DNA from: an uncultured bacterium
GTDB taxonomy: Bacteria > Verrucomicrobiota > Kiritimatiellia > PWTM01
NCBI GenBank assembly: GCA_937139365.1
Contig: CAKZPT010000079.1
Location: 26,283 to 90,282 of the forward strand
Direction of reading: 5' to 3'
DNA length: 64,000 nucleotides
A program made the translations under genes and the position numbers. The stretch's first letter is position 1; the number at the start of each line of letters is the position of its first letter. Positions 61,460 through 64,000 of this stretch are shown in pieces. The notes under the pieces were generated by a model, which was not told where the DNA came from, searched no databases, and saw only the letters and a program-made list of their open reading frames with translations.

Positions 61460-63713
61460 TCAATCCGTCGCCGTCGCCTCCCTCTCCCCCGTCGGCCCTG
61501 GCCACCACCGGTAGAAAAGCACCTTGGCCTTCATGTCGTCCTCGATGAAGACGAGGTACTCGCCGTTCGCACGTCGCACGGCCCGGACACATTCGCGAAT
61601 GTCTTGCAACCCGATCTCGCCGATCTCGGGCGAGAGCTCAAAGTGGCCGACAGAGACGCCGTCGGCGGCTCGCAACACCTCGACCCGTCCCGTACGCACG
61701 CCAAACCTCCGCGAGGGGCCGGTATAGGCGACGAACACAAACTCCCCTGCCACGTCGAAGGCCATGGGCTCGCAACTGGCATGCCCGCGTGCCCCTCCCG
61801 CATAGGACATCACCCTCCGCCACCGTGGCGAGCATGTCCCCCTCGATGCGCACCACCCGTCGTACCGCGCCAGAACCGGGCCCATCGGCTTCCAATGCTG
61901 GTTGCGGTGAACGGCGTCTGTGCCGCCGAGCCACATCACATCACCGGCGGGCTGGTATCGCAGCCGTTTCACCTCCCGCAAGGCGGCCGGATGGGGGTAC
62001 CGTTCGACCGCCGCAAGGCTCCACCGCGGGTTTCCCCCCGAGTCCAGACCTTGAACGACATGGCGGCGGATCCCATGGGCGTGGGTGGCCAGCCACACGT
62101 CGCCGCGATCGTCCACCCACCAGCCCTGTGCCGGCGGCGCATTGGCTGGCGCAACCTCGTATTCGCCCATGTCAAACGCCCCGTTGTGGTTCGCGTCTCG
62201 CCAGATCCATTCGCCGGCGGCGGGCTGGTGCGGCGGCCAGCTCCCCCCTTCGATGCGGCGCTTGGCAAACAGTCCGGAAGGGATGGCCGTCTCGCCGGCC
62301 TCTTCGTCGAAGCGATAAACCTGCAGGTGCTCCGCCTGCATGTCCTGAACGAACAGGAACCTGCGGCCCGCAATCCGACGCACCCATGCCCCGGCGGACC
62401 AAATGTGTAGTCGCGCATCCTCGGGATAACGAAACCGATCGACGGTGTAAGCGCTGTAGGCCCACTCGGCGCCACAGGGGCGATCGTAGGCCATCTCGTA
62501 CCTCTCTTCCTTCGTGAACACGTGTCGGTCGTTCGCCGGATCCACATCGGCCATGTCCACGAACGTCAAGCCGAACAGCCTCCACAGCGTGGGACCGTTT
62601 TCGCGAAAGGCTTCAAGCACGGTGCTGCCGCCGCCCGTGCTGCCGCCATGGGCAACGTGGATCGTCCCGTCCGGAGTGCAGGTTACCGCCACCGGACGGT
62701 TGAATCGTTGCGGGGCGATCCGGCTGGCGGGCGGCGAATGAATGCCTCCGCGGACGCCGAGGGCCCCCACCTCAGACCAGATACCGTCCTGCCGGGTCAA
62801 GAAGAGAATCAGCTGCCGTGGACCATCGTCGGCGACAAGACACCGACCGTCCGGCGTAAAACACAGCGCACGGGGAACGGCGTCACGCGCGAAGCGATAC
62901 GCCGTGCCGGCTGGCGATCCCTCGGGAGTGAAACATTCGAGCGAAGGAGCGCAGTTGACATCGCCCTGGCCCAGGACATGCAAACGTCCAGCAGCGTCCA
63001 GCGCGAGCGGTCCCACGCGGCCTATCGTCCAAACAACCCGTCGACTCATGTCGCCGGCGTTATAAACCTTGACCGTCCCGTCGTACGGACAACTGACGAA
63101 AAGGTGTTCATCCGAGGCCGCTAGACCGGCAATGTTCAACGACGGCTGGTCCAGTGCCCCACGCGTCACTGGCAGGGTGTCCACTACTAGAAACGCCCCC
63201 TTGAGCGTATCCCCTCGGCCGCCCTTTCCACATGGGAACGGCGCAGATTGCCGGGGATCGTCCAGCCACCGGCGCGACACGCCGACCCAGTCCGACCCGG
63301 CCGGCGGCCATGTGTCGTCGCCGCTCAAACCCCCTCCCTCATTATGCATTTGTTTCGCAATGAACAGATGGAGCCGGTTACAGGCAATCGCGTAGCCACC
63401 TTGATGGCCCCATCCGTGAGTATGCCCGGCGTGACCGAGGACTGCGCCATTCTTGAACACGGTGCAATTCGCTTCCCCCCTCCTCCCACCGGACATTCGA
63501 GAATACCCGCCCATCGGCCGACGAGCACAAGGCACCGATATCCTGAGGGACCCACACACGTCCCCCGGGATGAGTGTTGCCGATCCATGATGTCGCGGCC
63601 GGCAAGAGAGGCGATGTGAACGGGTTTTCGCCGGAACCGGCAGCTTGTCCCGCCAACACGCAAAGGACGGCCGGGAGCAGACGGCCGTGGGCAGAGTGGA
63701 ACAAGACGCCCAT
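61460..63713 (-). pseudogene. Secreted beta-propeller protein with a frameshift at a G6 run
   Basis: N-terminus MGVLFHSAHGRLLPAVLCVLAGQAAG (ATG 63713) is a signal peptide. The frame carries WIGNTHPGGRVWVPQDIGAL to VRWEEGG, then breaks at GGAGGAGGGGGGAAGC near 63475. Removing one G would give EEGEANCTVFKNG and continue the 650-residue second frame. That frame has NHL/six-blade-like repeats (HLFVSCPYDGTVKVYN, CFTPDGRCLVADDGPRQLILF, FNRPVAVTCTPDGTIHVAHGG). No catalytic motif is seen. Either a recent frameshift or a one-base sequence error; otherwise the gene is well conserved in frame. Confidence 0.72.
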
Positions 63714-63956
63714 CGGACCGGTCTCGGGCGGTCCATCCTGGTTCGCGCAATTGCTCACGGCCACGAACTCTAAAAGACCGATCGTGGTACGACAAACGGT
63801 ACGCGACATCCGTTGCACGCCTAGCGGACTCCGGCTCTGAGTTCCCCCGCCCTTCCTCTGAAACTGATGCCGTCGCTATGGAAAAACTCGCGGTTCGCGC
63901 CTTCTGGGCGGTGTGGGGCCGGTGCATGGGGCGTCGGCTCCGGGAGGCGGCGAGCC
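63714..63956. other. Right-edge intergenic region
   Basis: Apart from short open frames on both strands I see no gene or RNA here. It contains the region upstream of the beta-propeller gene and of the possible transposase. Confidence 0.4.
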
Positions 63957-64000
63957 ATGAGAACGCCGCGCATCAAGCCGGACGGCGAGGCCACCTGGCA
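63957..64000 (+). CDS. Start of a possible REP-associated (Y1) transposase, cut by the window edge
   Basis: ATG 63957 after GGGAGGCGG begins MRTPRIKPDGEATWH before the sequence ends. This resembles the start of small IS200-like/REP-associated tyrosine transposases (M-R-x-P-R-I-K-x-x-G-E-x-x-Y-H). Only 14 codons are visible, so the call is tentative. Confidence 0.4.
   Translation, partial: MRTPRIKPDGEATW

Noticed and set aside
1..64000. CRISPR array, rRNA, tRNA or prophage genes
   Set aside because: No regularly spaced repeats, no rRNA or tRNA signature and no phage structural or integrase gene were seen on reading both strands.

Overview
This is a gene-dense, GC-rich stretch of a diderm (Gram-negative) bacterial chromosome. 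The gene set fits the PVC superphylum and most resembles Kiritimatiellota or a neighbouring lineage. That placement is inferred from content: a complete Na+-translocating NQR operon with apbE, a stand-alone RnfB, Tat-exported sulfatase and fucosidase genes, a GldA/F/G-type ABC system with DUF4340 and AsmA-like partners, an animal-like UDP-glucose dehydrogenase, FloA, heptosyltransferase and Tol-Pal. There is no rRNA or ribosomal protein gene to confirm it. I see no tRNA, CRISPR array, integrase or intact insertion sequence.

Layout. 0-2.2 kb: pyrF and cardiolipin synthase (+). 2.3-9.3 kb: nqrABCDEF-apbE (-) behind a good sigma-70-type promoter. 9.6-12.2 kb: a glycoside hydrolase broken by several frameshifts. 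12.5-13.9 kb: three tandem Hsp20 chaperones. 14-16.4 kb: malic enzyme and RnfB (-). 16.5-25 kb: an accessory block with a Tat-signal TIM-barrel isomerase, a frameshifted glycoside hydrolase, an SGNH esterase, aspS, a sulfatase with two nonsense codons and a fucosidase with a frameshift and an internal deletion. 25-30 kb: a YdiJ-like FAD/Fe-S 2-hydroxyacid dehydrogenase coupled to a large membrane protein. 30-39 kb: a tightly coupled envelope operon, degP - ABC ATPase - ABC permease - GldG-like - DUF4340 - AsmA-like (-). 39-43 kb: heptosyltransferase, a D,D-carboxypeptidase, floA and a proline-rich partner. 43-48 kb: tig-clpP-clpX and a 5'-nucleotidase-like gene. 48-53 kb: peroxiredoxin, Fe-alcohol dehydrogenase and a secreted PPC-domain protein with a helical-repeat partner. 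53-57 kb: tolB-pal-tatA-tatC (-). 57-64 kb: Nudix hydrolase, a Cys-rich protein, YyaL-type thioredoxin-domain protein, UDP-glucose dehydrogenase, a frameshifted secreted beta-propeller protein and the first codons of a possible REP-type transposase at the right edge.

Two themes stand out. First, every recognisable polysaccharide-degrading gene (two clan GH-A hydrolases, sulfatase, fucosidase), plus a secreted propeller protein, is disrupted, while more than 40 housekeeping and envelope genes are open from end to end. This looks like selective decay of a saccharolytic accessory repertoire rather than random sequence error. Second, the six-gene operon at 30-39 kb joins a periplasmic HtrA protease, a Gld-like ABC exporter and two large envelope proteins, with 4-base stop/start overlaps at most joints. 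Its function is unknown and it is the best candidate here for an undescribed system.

Promoter, operator and terminator calls were made by eye and are lower confidence than the gene calls.
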